Positions 45,213-55,151 of a DNA stretch of 64,000 nucleotides are shown here, one piece after another. Numbering within the stretch: position 1 is the stretch's first letter; each line of letters begins with the position of its first letter. Made by a program: the position numbers and the translations under genes. The notes under the pieces are model-generated. The model made no database searches. It had not been told where the DNA came from and saw only the letters and a list, made by a program, of their open reading frames with translations. The DNA comes from Microbulbifer yueqingensis (GTDB lineage Bacteria > Pseudomonadota > Gammaproteobacteria > Pseudomonadales > Cellvibrionaceae): assembly GCF_900100355.1 (NCBI RefSeq), contig NZ_FNFH01000006.1, positions 169,278 to 233,277 on the forward strand, given 5' to 3'.

Positions 45213-45341
45213 TCTCCTCTCGGGAAAATTTTGTGCGTTCCATTGAACCCTCGATCAGCGTCAACCTAACCGGGATATCTTAACTATCGGTATCGGCTAC
45301 CCGGTCTACCGACCTGGCAGCGGTCGGCCGGAACGGTAGCC

Positions 45342-46745
45342 TCAAGTTCTTTCTATTCGCGCGCAGGCTGATGTAGTGCCGGTGGCCTTTTCCTGCGAAT
45401 CCAGCAGGTCAAAGATACCTTCCTCCCGCAATACCCGCATACCAAGCCTCTGGCCGGAGACCCCCGGGCGCAGCCTGTAATCGAAGCGCAGCCGGCCCCC
45501 ACTCTCTTCCGCCTCAAAATAGCGGCAGTCCACCTGGCCATGTGCTGTATCCAGTTGCTCGCTCAGTTCGATATGGTGCGAAGAAAACATAAACAGGCAG
45601 TTGGGGCGTGTGGACAGTCGCTGCAGTATTGCCAGCGATGCGTCGAAGGCGTCTTTCACATTGGTACCCTTGAAGGGTTCATCCATCAACGCCACCACAT
45701 ATTCTCCCTGCGCGACGGCTTCCGCCACCACTTTCACCCGCAGGGCCTCGGCCCGGAAATAACTGACCCCGCTGCGCAGGTCATCAGACAGGCAGATGGA
45801 GCTGAACAGTCGCTGCACAGGGGCGAAACGAAAGCTGGCCGCCGGAACGCCCATGCCCAGGTGGCCCAGGTAGAGTGCAGTGGCAAAAGCACGCAGGTAG
45901 GTGGTCTTGCCGGCCATATTAGGACCCGTCAGAAACAGTATCCTGTGTTGCTGGTCCAGTGCGACCGGATTGGGAACCGGTTTGTCGAGGTAGGGGTGGA
46001 ACAGGCCCTCGCCGCTCACCTGCGGTAACCCTTCGTCGACCTGGGGCATCACAAACCCGTGCCTGACGGTGGCGTCTGCCATGGAGACCAGTGCGTCCAT
46101 TTCGTAGACAAGGCTCAGCAGCTGGTTAACGGTCTCCTTCTCCTGCACACGCAGCAACTGATCGAGGCGCAGCAGGCGCCAGGTGCTCAGGCCGCCTACT
46201 GCGTGGTCGGGTACTCGCTGCAGCTCCGGTCTTGCCAGTAACTTTTTCATGTCCCCCAGTAGCGGCGCAAACTCGCCCCCGACCCCAGCCAGGCCCGGCT
46301 GCGCGGTAAACTGCCGCAGAGACTGGATCATCTGTGCGGCGCACTGGACACCGCGCAAAATACTGAAGAAATGGCTGTCCTGGCTGGACCAGATCTGCAC
46401 GGCGCCCAGCACGAACTCCAGCCAGCCGCGGTAATCCACCGCCGGCAGGATCTTGCGCATGTAGTCTTCGGTACTGTCGCTGGCATAGGCAGACGGGAGG
46501 GCATCGAACAGTGCGCGCTGGCCTTGAATAAAAGCGATGGATGCCTGGATCTCGCGAATACGCGCTGCTTCCGCTGGAGGGTTCTCCATGCGCCGGCGCA
46601 ATGCCTTTGCACCACCTGCCGTGCGGGTGAAGTTGCAGAACTCAAACAGGCAGGGACCAGACGATGTGGATTCGAAGATTTCAAGATCGAGGAGTGTGTG
46701 GTGATCGAGGCCAAGAATGGCAGGACTGGCGGTAACTTCGGGCAT
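45342..46745 (-). CDS. MutS-related ATPase (core and ATPase domains only)
   Basis: A 467-residue protein containing a MutS core-like helical region (LEIFESTSSGPCLFEF, GGAKALRRRMENPP) and the MutS-type ATPase: Walker A LTGPNMAGKTTYLRAFA, the signature region FSSICLSDDLRSGVSYFRAE, Walker B VALMDEPFKGTN, and the His switch FMFSSHHIE. The N-terminal mismatch-reading and connector domains of true MutS are absent, so it is a MutS paralogue and not the repair protein itself. ATG 46745 begins where similarity starts; ATG 46841 would add 32 residues of Ser/Pro-rich sequence. DNA-structure-specific ATPase activity is likely, exact role unknown. Confidence 0.85.
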   Translation of the reverse strand: MPEVTASPAILGLDHHTLLDLEIFESTSSGPCLFEFCNFTRTAGGAKALRRRMENPPAEAARIREIQASIAFIQGQRALFDALPSAYASDSTEDYMRKILPAVDYRGWLEFVLGAVQIWSSQDSHFFSILRGVQCAAQMIQSLRQFTAQPGLAGVGGEFAPLLGDMKKLLARPELQRVPDHAVGGLSTWRLLRLDQLLRVQEKETVNQLLSLVYEMDALVSMADATVRHGFVMPQVDEGLPQVSGEGLFHPYLDKPVPNPVALDQQHRILFLTGPNMAGKTTYLRAFATALYLGHLGMGVPAASFRFAPVQRLFSSICLSDDLRSGVSYFRAEALRVKVVAEAVAQGEYVVALMDEPFKGTNVKDAFDASLAILQRLSTRPNCLFMFSSHHIELSEQLDTAHGQVDCRYFEAEESGGRLRFDYRLRPGVSGQRLGMRVLREEGIFDLLDSQEKATGTTSACARIERT

Positions 46746-47113
46746 GCGTGGATTTCCCGGGCTGCAGGCAATGGATGCCGTCGACGCGATGGGCCGCGAC
46801 GGGGCGAACCCGGAGCGTATTGCCTCCGGGGTCGGTTTCATCTTGCAGTATTCAGTGGGCAGGTAAAAGCGATGCGTTGAATAGCGCGTCAAAGGATGGC
46901 CCCGGATCGCGCAGGTAAATGGGGCAGGTGCCTGGCCTGATCTCCTGTCACCGAACCTTCCCGGGGACTTTCGCTTCGCTCGACCCGGGTCGCGGCGTGG
47001 CGTACCTGACGGTATAGTAGTCCGGCACTGTCGTCATGTCCGAGCAGTTTTCCCGTGTGCCTTTCTCAGGGAAGCCCTGTACCCGTTCCACTTCACCAGT
47101 AATAAGTAACAAC
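46746..47113. other. Intergenic region between divergent MutS-like and ABC genes
   Basis: About 370 bases holding both promoters. Open frames extend into it from both sides but show no family-like sequence. No repeat or terminator is evident. Confidence 0.45.
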
Positions 47114-48940
47114 ATGCCCAAGACTGAGGGACCCGCCAACCACGAACATGGAGTGGCAACGCACCCAGGCGAATCGTCGCGGATGACCTTCCGCGCGATG
47201 ATGGCGGAGCTGTGGCAGTTTATGCGGCCCTACAAGTGGGTGATGCTGGCTGCAGGGGTGGCGCTGGTCTTTACGGCGAGTATTACGCTGTCCATCGGCC
47301 AGGGGATCCGCTTCCTCGTGGATCAGGGGTTGGTGGCAAGCTCCAGTGCGGCGCTGCGCAATGGGGTGCTGGTGCTCATTGGCCTGGCACTGCTGATGGC
47401 CGTGGGCACCTATGCGCGCCATTACCTGGTGTCCTGGCTGGGCGAGCGCGTAGTGGCGGACCTGCGCAAGGCGGTGTTCGACCATATCGTGACCCTGCAC
47501 CCCAGTTATTTCGAGAGCAACCGCAGCGGCGAGATCATGTCCCGCCTCACCACCGATACCACCCTGCTGCAGCATATCATCGGTACCTCTTTCTCCATGG
47601 CACTGCGCAGTACGCTGATGTTTGTGGGCGCACTGGTGTTGCTGCTGTTCACCAACCTGAAGCTGAGCCTGATGGTTCTTTTCGGCGTGCCGCTGGTGCT
47701 GCTCCCCATCGTGCTCTACGGACGCCGGGTGCGGAAGCTGTCCCGGGCCAGCCAGGACTCCATTGCTGATGTGGGCAGCTATGCCGGTGAGGTCATCCAG
47801 CACATAAAAACGGTGCAGAGCTACACGCGCGAGGAGCACGAGAAGCAGGCATTTGGCCGCGAGGTGGAAAACGCGTTCCGCGTCGCCAGGCGCCGTATAC
47901 GCCAGCGCGCACTGCTGATTGCGGTGGTGATACTGCTGATGTTCGGAGCCGTGAGTGCGCTGCTGTGGGTGGGCGGCAACGACATGATCGCCGGGCGCAT
48001 GAGTGCCGGCGACCTTGCCGCATTCGTGTTTTACGCCATGTTGATGGGCTCGGCACTGGCTACCATCTCCGAGGTCTACAGCGAGCTGCAGCGCGCCACC
48101 GGCGCCACCGAGCGGCTGGTGGACCTGTTGCAGGTGGAAGCGGAGATCCCCGCGAGCGTGGGCGGCGATGAGAAGGGAGAAGCGCGCGCTGTCGCTCCAG
48201 GCCGGGTGGCCTTCGAAGCGGTGGATTTCAGTTACCCCTCCCGGCCGGACCAGCCGGCGATCAGTGAACTGAGCCTGGTGGTGGAACAAGGCAAGAGCCT
48301 GGCCCTGGTGGGTCCGTCAGGTGCCGGCAAGTCCACCCTGCTGGAGCTGCTGCAGCGCTTCTATGATCCACAGGGCGGGCGCATTACCCTGGACGGCGTT
48401 GATATCCGCGAGCTGGGCACCAGCTCCCTGCGCCAGCAGATGGCGGTGGTGCCGCAACAGCCGGCCCTGTTCACTGCCGATGTCTGGTACAACATCCGCT
48501 ACGGCCGGCCCGATGCCACCGATGAGGAGGTGATTGCGGCGGCGAAGGCGGCCCATGCCCACGAATTTATCCAGCAGCTGCCGGAGGGCTACAACAGTCA
48601 CCTGGGAGAGCAGGGAACCCGCCTGTCCGGCGGGCAGAAGCAGCGCCTGGCCATTGCCCGGGCGATTTTAAAGGACCCGAAAATCCTGCTGCTGGACGAG
48701 GCCACCAGTGCGCTGGATGCCGAGAGCGAACACCACGTGCAGCAGGCGCTGCAGGAACTGATGAAGGGCCGCACCACAATCATCATCGCCCACCGCCTCG
48801 CGACGATACTGCACGCGGACAGGATTGCGGTATTGGACCGGGGGCAGGTGGTGGCACAAGGGAAGCACCTGGAGCTTGTCGACACATCGCCGCTGTACAA
48901 GCGCCTGGCGGAACTGCAGTTCCAGGACTCCAGGGCCTAG
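47114..48940 (+). CDS. ABC exporter, fused membrane and ATPase domains (MsbA/LmrA type)
   Basis: A 608-residue half-transporter. Residues ~25-330 form the six-span exporter membrane domain (FMRPYKWVMLAAGVALVF, NRSGEIMSRLTTDTTLLQ, the coupling segment HIKTVQSYTREEHE). Residues ~365-600 form the ATPase: Walker A VGPSGAGKSTLLELLQRF, Q-loop VVPQQPALF, signature RLSGGQKQRLAIARAIL, Walker B ILLLDEATSALD and the H-loop IIIAHRLATI. It works as a homodimer or heterodimer exporting lipids, peptides or drugs. ATG 47114 is used; the upstream extension of the frame looks non-coding. Confidence 0.92.
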   Translation: MPKTEGPANHEHGVATHPGESSRMTFRAMMAELWQFMRPYKWVMLAAGVALVFTASITLSIGQGIRFLVDQGLVASSSAALRNGVLVLIGLALLMAVGTYARHYLVSWLGERVVADLRKAVFDHIVTLHPSYFESNRSGEIMSRLTTDTTLLQHIIGTSFSMALRSTLMFVGALVLLLFTNLKLSLMVLFGVPLVLLPIVLYGRRVRKLSRASQDSIADVGSYAGEVIQHIKTVQSYTREEHEKQAFGREVENAFRVARRRIRQRALLIAVVILLMFGAVSALLWVGGNDMIAGRMSAGDLAAFVFYAMLMGSALATISEVYSELQRATGATERLVDLLQVEAEIPASVGGDEKGEARAVAPGRVAFEAVDFSYPSRPDQPAISELSLVVEQGKSLALVGPSGAGKSTLLELLQRFYDPQGGRITLDGVDIRELGTSSLRQQMAVVPQQPALFTADVWYNIRYGRPDATDEEVIAAAKAAHAHEFIQQLPEGYNSHLGEQGTRLSGGQKQRLAIARAILKDPKILLLDEATSALDAESEHHVQQALQELMKGRTTIIIAHRLATILHADRIAVLDRGQVVAQGKHLELVDTSPLYKRLAELQFQDSRA

Positions 48941-48963
48941 GCGCTGGGCGTTAAAAGATAGTG

Positions 48964-49266
48964 TTATGGCTTGATGTATTGCCAGTAACTCTCAGGCGCC
49001 GGTTTCACCAGGATGCCCTTGGAGACGAAATCGGCTTCCGCTTTCTGTATATGCGGTGTGTTGACGTGGGCCTGGAAGGCAGCCTGCGAGTCCCAGGTCA
49101 TGAAAAGCAGGAAGGTATTGGGATTCTGGCGTGAGCGATACCAGCGATATTCCCGCATGCCGGATTCGCGGATGCTGGGCAAGTAGACATCTTTCACTAC
49201 TTCTTCCATTTCTTCGACTTGGTCGTTATTGGCCTCAAAAACCACCGAAACCGTGTAGCCGTCCAT
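48964..49266 (-). CDS. Antibiotic biosynthesis monooxygenase (ABM) domain protein
   Basis: A 100-residue single ABM-like domain protein: VSVVFEANNDQVEEMEEVVKDV, then ESGMREYRWYRSRQNPNTFLLFMTWDS, then HVNTPHIQKAEADF. This is the ferredoxin-like fold of quinol monooxygenase YgiN and relatives, which act without cofactors as dimers. No neighbour suggests the substrate. It is convergent with the ABC exporter gene across 23 bases. Confidence 0.85.
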   Translation of the reverse strand: MDGYTVSVVFEANNDQVEEMEEVVKDVYLPSIRESGMREYRWYRSRQNPNTFLLFMTWDSQAAFQAHVNTPHIQKAEADFVSKGILVKPAPESYWQYIKP

Positions 49267-49399
49267 CTATCGATCCTCACCCTCTGTCTAGGCGATGCCC
49301 GTAGCACCAAGTAGCGATTGTGCCGCGGCTGGCGGCGGGCTCTAAGGCCATTCTAGATCAATAGTCCGCTCTGGGTTTTGCCATTACGCGGAAGATATC

Positions 49400-49444
49400 A
49401 AAAGACCCGAATCCATGCTGCTGGATGAGGCTAACAGCCGGCGG
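49400..49444 (+). pseudogene. Possible remnant of an ABC ATPase Walker B segment
   Basis: The bases encode a run readable as KDP followed, after a one-base shift, by MLLDEANS, close to the KDPKILLLDEATSALD of the upstream exporter gene (48672-48720), with several substitutions. The rest of the ATPase domain is not recognisable here. It may be a short decayed duplicate, or chance. Confidence 0.3.
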
Positions 49445-49551
49445 ACCTGCAGTTTGACGATGTGGAAGGGCAGAAGCCCGTTATAGGGTAGTGGGATAGT
49501 GGGGAGCGAGGCGATGGGACTTCGAGCCGGAACTGTGCAAGGAGCATAAAC

Positions 49552-49579
49552 AAAAACGGGCCCCGAAGGGCCCGTTTTT
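49552..49579. terminator. Bidirectional terminator beside the cold-shock gene
   Basis: A 7-bp stem (CGGGCCC/GGGCCCG) flanked by AAAAA and TTTTT. On the minus strand the loop is TTCG, a very stable tetraloop. It lies about 16 bases after the cold-shock gene stop. Confidence 0.93.
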
Positions 49580-49594
49580 ACATCTGTAGGTGGC

Positions 49595-49804
49595 TTACAG
49601 CACTACGATGTTTTCAGCCTGCGGGCCCTTCTGGCCTTGAGTTACGGTGAACTCAACTTTCTGGCCTTCCAGCAGGGTGCGGAAGCCGGAGCTGGAGATC
49701 GCGCTGAAGTGGGCGAAAACGTCCGGGCCGGACTGCTGCTCGATAAAGCCGAAGCCCTTGGATTCGTTGAACCACTTGACGGTGCCGGTAACTGTATTAG
49801 ACAT
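49595..49804 (-). CDS. Cold-shock/CspA-family protein
   Basis: A 69-residue single cold-shock domain. RNP1 reads KGFGFIEQ and RNP2 reads VFAHFSAI, within [15 protein letters not shown] and the C-terminal [21 protein letters not shown]. It binds single-stranded RNA or DNA and acts as an RNA chaperone. About 180 bases of AT-richer sequence precede the start on the minus strand, consistent with the long structured 5' leader usual for csp mRNAs. A strong terminator follows. Confidence 0.96.
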   Translation of the reverse strand: MSNTVTGTVKWFNESKGFGFIEQQSGPDVFAHFSAISSSGFRTLLEGQKVEFTVTQGQKGPQAENIVVL

Positions 49805-50062
49805 AACTAATTCCTGAAATTTAAACAGAGTGTTGCCTACAAGAGGCGGGTGTTGCTTGGAGGTAAAGACTCTTGAAAACTGCAGGACGAGGTATTACGA
49901 GTAAAACAGCGAAGTAGCGGTATCAATAGAGGACTTTCTTTCTAGCAGCCGTCACATTACCCGCAAACGGTCGCGCTGTCTATAAATTATTCAGTTGTTT
50001 TCTGGCGCAGATCGCCGGCACTACCGGGGACCCGCGCCAGTACCGCTTGGTCAGACGAGGCG
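49805..50062 (-). other. Upstream leader region of the cold-shock gene
   Basis: About 260 bases with no coding sequence, between the ABC-F gene stop and the cold-shock start. It is probably promoter plus long 5' untranslated leader; the ribosome-binding AGGAAT lies just before the ATG. No defined element (cold box) could be identified with certainty. Confidence 0.45.
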
Positions 50063-51721
50063 TCAGGCCGCGCGGGCCTCCGCTCGCGCCCGATCCACCA
50101 GGTACTCGTCGTAGGTGCCCTGGAAGTCATACAGCCGTTGATCCTTGATCTCCAGCACCCGGGTAGCCAGCGAGGATACAAACTGGCGGTCGTGGCTGAC
50201 GAAGATCAGGGTGCCCTCATACTGGGCCAGCGCCTTGTTCAGTGCCTCGATGGACTCCATGTCCAGGTGGTTGGTGGGCTCGTCCATGAGCAGGACGTTG
50301 GTGTCCATCATCATCAGCTTGCCGAATAGCAGGCGGTTCTTTTCACCACCGGAACAGACCCGCGCCTTCTTGTTGGCGTCGTCCGCGGTAAACAGCAGGC
50401 GGCCGAGCATGCCGCGCACCGCCAGGTCGTCGTGTTTGGGGGTGCGCCACTGGGACATCCACTCGAAGATGGTGAGGTCGTTGTCGAAGTCCGCGCTGCT
50501 GTCCTGCGGGCAGTAGCCGATGGCCGCATTCTCCGACCATTTCACCTCGCCGCTGTTGGCCTGCAGCTGGTCCACCAGGCAGCGCAGCAGGGTGGTCTTG
50601 CCCACGCCGTTCTCGCCGATCACCGCCAGTCGGGCCCCGGCTTCCAGGATCATCTCACCGCCGGCAAACAGCGGTTCGGCGTCAAAGCCGTGGGACAGAT
50701 CTTCCAGCGTCAGTGCCTGCCGGTGCAGTTTCCTGCACTGCTGGAAGGTGATGTAGGGCTTCACCCGGCTGGAGGGCTTGATCTCGTCCAGCTTGATCTT
50801 CTCCATCTTCTTGGCGCGCGAGCTGGCCTGCTTGGCCTTGGAGGCGTTGGCGGAGAAGCGGTTTACAAAGCTCTGGAGTTCTTCCAGTTCCGCCGTCTTC
50901 TTCGCGTTCTCCGCGTGCAGCTGTTCCTGGATCAATGTGGAGGCCGCGACGAAATCCTCGTAGTTGCCGGGGAAGATGCGCAGCTCGCCGTAATCGATAT
51001 CCGCCATATGGGTGCAGACCGAATTGAGGAAATGGCGGTCGTGGGAAATGATGATCATGGTGCTGCGGCGCTGGTTCAGCACTTCCGCCAGCCAGTGGAT
51101 GGTGTGGATGTCCAGGTTGTTGGTGGGCTCATCCAGCAGCAGGATGTCGGGATCAGCAAACAGCGCCTGCGCCAGGAGTACCCGCAGCTTGCGGCCCGGC
51201 GCTACCTGTTTCATCAGGCCGAAGTGCAGCGATTCCTCGATCCCCGCCTCCAGCAGGATCTCGCCCGCGCGGCTCTCGGCACTGTAGCCGTCCAGCTCCG
51301 CGAACTGCACCTCCAGCTCCGCAACGCGCATGCCGTCTTCCTCGCTCATTTCCGGCAACGAGTAGATGCGGTCGCGCTCCTGCTTGATTGCCCACAGGCG
51401 GGCGTCGCCCATGATGACCGCGTCGACGACTGTATGTTCCTCGAACGCAAACTGGTCCTGGCTCAGGATACCCAGGGTGCAGCCGGGCTCCATGGACACG
51501 TTGCCCGCGGTGGGCGCCAGGGCACCGCTCAGGATCTTCATAAAGGTGGACTTGCCACAGCCATTGGCCCCGATCAGGCCATAGCGGTTGCCGTTGCCGA
51601 ACTTGGCAGAGATGTTTTCAAACAGCGGCTGGGCACCAAACTGCATGGTGATGTTGGCGGTGGTGATCAAGAGCGTATTCCCGGGGGCTTCGAGGTGGGC
51701 GGTATCAGTGCGATTCGCCAT
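50063..51721 (-). CDS. ABC-F family ATPase (YbiT-like)
   Basis: A 552-residue soluble protein with two ABC ATPase domains and no membrane part. The first domain has [16 protein letters not shown], an ABC signature ([13 protein letters not shown]) and [18 protein letters not shown]; the second has [32 protein letters not shown] and [18 protein letters not shown]. The linker between them is charged and Lys-rich ([16 protein letters not shown]), the P-site-tRNA interacting motif of ABC-F proteins. These act on ribosomes during translation. Start ATG 51721 gives about 17 residues more than typical YbiT, whose similarity begins at [13 protein letters not shown]. Confidence 0.92.
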   Translation of the reverse strand: MANRTDTAHLEAPGNTLLITTANITMQFGAQPLFENISAKFGNGNRYGLIGANGCGKSTFMKILSGALAPTAGNVSMEPGCTLGILSQDQFAFEEHTVVDAVIMGDARLWAIKQERDRIYSLPEMSEEDGMRVAELEVQFAELDGYSAESRAGEILLEAGIEESLHFGLMKQVAPGRKLRVLLAQALFADPDILLLDEPTNNLDIHTIHWLAEVLNQRRSTMIIISHDRHFLNSVCTHMADIDYGELRIFPGNYEDFVAASTLIQEQLHAENAKKTAELEELQSFVNRFSANASKAKQASSRAKKMEKIKLDEIKPSSRVKPYITFQQCRKLHRQALTLEDLSHGFDAEPLFAGGEMILEAGARLAVIGENGVGKTTLLRCLVDQLQANSGEVKWSENAAIGYCPQDSSADFDNDLTIFEWMSQWRTPKHDDLAVRGMLGRLLFTADDANKKARVCSGGEKNRLLFGKLMMMDTNVLLMDEPTNHLDMESIEALNKALAQYEGTLIFVSHDRQFVSSLATRVLEIKDQRLYDFQGTYDEYLVDRARAEARAA

Positions 51722-51880
51722 CGCGGATGCGTACGGCGGGCCGCGCACTATAGGGGGCGGCGGGCTGCTTGTCGAGGATTGTGGCCAAAAGATGTACAGC
51801 GACGGGCGGAGAGCGGCCGGCACCGGCCGGTCATCAGCCGTTAGTAACCAGCTCTCGGGGCTCTCTCGCGGTCCGGGACT

Positions 51881-52606
51881 TCAGCCGCCCTTCACGCAGA
51901 CATAGACCGAGTTGGTCGATTCCCCACTCAGGAACGGGTTATAGAAAGACACCACATGTGAATCCACCGTCTCGAACACCGTTCGCAGCAAAGCCTCAAA
52001 GCTTTCCTCCGGCAGGTTCTGCGACCACATGGCGAATACGCCGCCAGGCTTCAGCTGCTCTGCCATCAGCGCCAGGTTTTCGGTGGTATAGAAGCCGGCG
52101 TTGGCGGCATTCAGGTATTCGGTGGGGGAGTGGTCGATATCCAGCAGGATGGCATCGAACTTCTTGCCCTGGTTCTCCGGGTCAAAGCCTGTCTCAGGCG
52201 CGGTGGCCAGGTCGAAGAAGCTGCCGAGCACATAGCGATTGCGTTTGTCAGCGTTGAGGATTTTCCCCAGCGGCACCAGCTCGTCTTTATGCCAGCCGAT
52301 GACCGTGTTCAGGGCCTCCACCACCAGCAGCTCATCAATGCGCTTGTCCTTCAAGGCCGCGACCGCGGTATAGCCCAGGCCCAGGCCACCCACGACAACA
52401 TTGAGCCTGTCGCCCTGCGCCGCGGCCAGGCCGAGCGTCGACAGCGCCTCTTCGGCCTCGACAAACATGCTCGACATCAGGAATTCGTCGCCCAGCTTCA
52501 CTTCGTAGATGTCCCTGTCCCCCAGCGCGGGAATGCGCCGCCTGCGCAGGGAGATCTCCCCCAGGGGGGAGGGCTGGCTGTCGATTTCTTCGAATAAGAG
52601 GGACAT
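51881..52606 (-). CDS. Spermidine synthase-like (polyamine aminopropyltransferase fold) protein
   Basis: A 241-residue Rossmann-fold methyltransferase-like protein. The cofactor-binding loop is VVVGGLGLGYTAVA followed by the acidic strand end LLVVEALNTV. A second conserved Asp motif is DAILLDIDHSP, and the C-terminal half has LKPGGVFAMWSQN. It lacks the full gatekeeper set of true spermidine synthases as far as I can see, so substrate and product remain open. It lies 53 bases upstream of... and on the same strand as the ABC-F gene, with the PH-domain gene just before it; the three may share transcription. Confidence 0.78.
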   Translation of the reverse strand: MSLLFEEIDSQPSPLGEISLRRRRIPALGDRDIYEVKLGDEFLMSSMFVEAEEALSTLGLAAAQGDRLNVVVGGLGLGYTAVAALKDKRIDELLVVEALNTVIGWHKDELVPLGKILNADKRNRYVLGSFFDLATAPETGFDPENQGKKFDAILLDIDHSPTEYLNAANAGFYTTENLALMAEQLKPGGVFAMWSQNLPEESFEALLRTVFETVDSHVVSFYNPFLSGESTNSVYVCVKGG

Positions 52607-52659
52607 GGAAGATGCGTCCTGAAGTGCAGATAGCTATGGGATAGCGGATTATATCGCGC

Positions 52660-53028
52660 CTAGAGCGCGTAGCGACCAATATAGTGCGCGATATCCTTGA
52701 TGCGGGCCTTGCCGCTGAATTCGAACCTTACCCTGCCTACTTCGGAGAAGTAGAGCTCCAGTTCACTGTCGATATCGAGCGTGCCGGAAGTCTCGATGGA
52801 AAAGGCCACAATATTCTTGTAGGGCAGGGACGTAAAGGCCTTCTTGCTGCCGGTAATACCCTGGATATTGACGGCGATAATACGCTTGCTGGTGAACACC
52901 ACGCCGTCGCGCATCGACTTGAAAGCGTCCAGCACTTCCTCGCCGTCCATCAACAGGTCGGATACCTTTTCGGCGTAGGCCTGTTTCTGCTTGAGTTTGA
53001 AGATGGTCTTGTTGTCGAAGTCGATCAT
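52660..53028 (-). CDS. Bacterial PH-domain protein (paralogue 2)
   Basis: A 122-residue protein nearly colinear with the product of 27252-27620: it begins MIDFDNKTIFKLKQ and shares DGVVFTSKRIIAVN, QGITGSKKAFTSLPYKNIVA and VGRVRFEFSG. Start ATG 53028 is fixed by this alignment; the open frame continues upstream without similarity. No signal or span. The differences between the two are mainly conservative, and most DNA differences appear synonymous, which suggests an old duplication kept by selection. It lies 53 bases upstream of the spermidine synthase-like gene. Confidence 0.85.
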   Translation of the reverse strand: MIDFDNKTIFKLKQKQAYAEKVSDLLMDGEEVLDAFKSMRDGVVFTSKRIIAVNIQGITGSKKAFTSLPYKNIVAFSIETSGTLDIDSELELYFSEVGRVRFEFSGKARIKDIAHYIGRYAL

Positions 53029-53244
53029 GAGGCTTTTCGCTACCTTTACAAATGGACAATGTTTGAGTGTTAAAACATGGATATCAAAAATCCATTCTTT
53101 CGGCCATATACTACTTAACACCCAGTTTGCATAATGCTGTAGTCAGATGAAGTCTGCATAGCTGGTCAAGTTGCGGTATCTGAAAACTGACAACATGGTT
53201 TTTGTACCGGTTCAATCGAGGATGCCATACAAGCGATCGCGCCT

Positions 53245-54486
53245 ATGCCCACTGTATCCCAAGCCTGGCTTAACGACCTTTACCAGGCAGAATCAAGACG
53301 TGTGCTCGCCACCCTGATTCGCCTGCTCGGTGATTTTGACCTGGCCGAGGAAGCCCTGCACGATGCCTTCGCCGCCGCGCTCACACAATGGCCAGATGAT
53401 GGCATACCCGATAACCCACGTGCCTGGCTGGTTTCCACCGGGCGCTTCAAGGCGATCGACCAGCTGCGCCGCAAGGCGCGCTTTGACGTATCGTACGAAG
53501 ATTTTGCCGAACGGCTGGAAGCAGAACTGGTGACCGGGGAGGAAGAGGAGCACAGTATAGAGGACGACCGCCTGCGCCTGATCTTCACCTGCTGCCACCC
53601 GGGGCTCGCTCCCGGGGCGCGGCTGGCCCTGACCCTGCGCGAAGTGTGTGGCCTGAGCACCGAAGAAATCGCCCGCGCCTTCCTCACCGCCACCCCGACC
53701 CTGGCCCAGCGGATCGTGCGCGCCAAGGCGAAGATCCGCGATGCCGGGATCCCCTACGAGGTGCCGGAAGCGGACCAGTTACCCGAACGCCTCGAAAGTG
53801 TGCTGCAGGTCATCTACCTGATCTTCAATGAGGGCTATTCCGCCTCCACCGGTGACGCCCTGATTCGCCATGACCTGGCAGCGGAAGCCATTCGCCTGGC
53901 GCGCCTGCTGTGCGGGCTGTTACCCGAGCCAGAGGCCGAGGGCCTGTTGGCGTTGTTACTGCTGCAGGACTCGCGCCGCGCCGCGCGCGTCACCCCCGAT
54001 GGCGACCTTGTCCTGCTGGAAGAGCAGGACCGCGCCCTCTGGGACCGCCAGCAGATCGGGGAGGGGAGCAACCTGGTACTGCGGGCACTGGCCAGCCGCC
54101 GTTTCGGGCCCTACACCCTGCAGGCCGCTATTGCCGCGGTACATGCTGAAGCCGATTCCGTGGAGGCCACCGACTGGCCACAGATCGTAGGCCTGTATGA
54201 CGCCCTGCTCGCATTGACCCCATCACCAGTCATCGAGCTCAACCGCGCGGTGGCTGTGGCGATGCGAGATGGGCCCGGGGAGGGACTGCGCCTGATAGAT
54301 ACCCTGCTCGCCCGTGGGGCACTCACCGACTATCACCTGTCCCACGCCGCCCGTGCCGACCTCCACCGCCGCCTGGGCCGGAAAGATGAAGCGCGCGCCG
54401 CCTACCAGCGTGCACTGGAATTGGTACAACAGGGGCCGGAACAGCGCTTCCTTACGCGCCGGCTGGCCGAGCTGGATGCAGACTGA
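53245..54486 (+). CDS. ECF42-type RNA polymerase sigma factor with long C-terminal domain
   Basis: A 413-residue sigma factor. Region 2 reads LIRLLGDFDLAEEALHDAFAAALTQWP and PRAWLVSTGRFKAIDQLRR, region 4 reads LTLREVCGLSTEEIARAFL followed by TLAQRIVRAKAKIR. After about residue 180 a long helical extension follows (VLQVIYLIFNEGYSAS, LYDALLALTPSPVIELNRAVAVAM), ending in TPR-like helices (ADLHRRLGRKDEARAAYQRALEL). This layout and the downstream DGPF/YCII genes identify group ECF42, whose C-terminal domain is needed for activity and which lacks a classical anti-sigma factor. Its inducing signal is unknown. Confidence 0.92.
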   Translation: MPTVSQAWLNDLYQAESRRVLATLIRLLGDFDLAEEALHDAFAAALTQWPDDGIPDNPRAWLVSTGRFKAIDQLRRKARFDVSYEDFAERLEAELVTGEEEEHSIEDDRLRLIFTCCHPGLAPGARLALTLREVCGLSTEEIARAFLTATPTLAQRIVRAKAKIRDAGIPYEVPEADQLPERLESVLQVIYLIFNEGYSASTGDALIRHDLAAEAIRLARLLCGLLPEPEAEGLLALLLLQDSRRAARVTPDGDLVLLEEQDRALWDRQQIGEGSNLVLRALASRRFGPYTLQAAIAAVHAEADSVEATDWPQIVGLYDALLALTPSPVIELNRAVAVAMRDGPGEGLRLIDTLLARGALTDYHLSHAARADLHRRLGRKDEARAAYQRALELVQQGPEQRFLTRRLAELDAD

Positions 54487-54734
54487 TTGATTCGGAAAAA
54501 ATCCAGAAAAATTTCATCCCCCAGTCGAATTCCACCAATCCTGTTCGACTATCTATCAAGGCGCACAAATTCAACAATGCAGCCCACAGTGGGTCACAGT
54601 GGCCTTCTGCCTGTTTGGGCACTATAGGAGCACAAAACAATGGGCACTGAAGCGGGAGCTTGGCCTGTTAGAGAGCTGCCTGGAATGAAACCGCCGTACC
54701 AAAACAGCGGCTGGCAAGGAAAGAGGAGCACAGA

Positions 54735-55151
54735 ATGAAGTACCTGGCACTGGTCTATTACGACGAAAAGCTTATGGAGCAAAAGTCCCAGCAGGAATGG
54801 GATTCCCTCAACCGGGAATGCATCGCCTGTGTCGAGGGCCTCAGCAAAGACGGCCACTACATTACCGGCAGCCCGCTGCTGCCCACCAGCACGGCGACCA
54901 CCGTGCGGGTGCGCGACAACCGCGTCACGGTGACGGACGGTCCCTTTGCGGAGACCAAGGAGCAGCTGGCCGGCTTCTATATGCTCGAAGCGAAGGACCT
55001 CAACGCGGCTATTGTCCTGGCCAGCAAGATTCCCCCGGCACGCTACGGCTCAGTGGAAGTCCGCCCGGCGCGGGAGCTGGTGGAAACCGGCAACCAGGCC
55101 GGTGGCAACGCGGCTGAACCAGTGGAAGAGAGCACAGGAGAAATACCATGA
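54735..55151 (+). CDS. DGPF/YCII-family protein, ECF42 partner
   Basis: A 138-residue protein: MKYLALVYYDEKLM at the start and the eponymous DGPF motif in VTVTDGPFAETKEQLAGFYM. The YCII-related fold is a small dimeric alpha/beta barrel. A less conserved acidic tail follows (PVEESTGEIP). DGPF genes are the regular neighbours and likely targets of ECF42 sigma factors. The ribosome-binding site GAAAGAGGAG is strong. Its TGA overlaps the ATG of the SRPBCC gene, showing translational coupling. Confidence 0.9.
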   Translation: MKYLALVYYDEKLMEQKSQQEWDSLNRECIACVEGLSKDGHYITGSPLLPTSTATTVRVRDNRVTVTDGPFAETKEQLAGFYMLEAKDLNAAIVLASKIPPARYGSVEVRPARELVETGNQAGGNAAEPVEESTGEIP

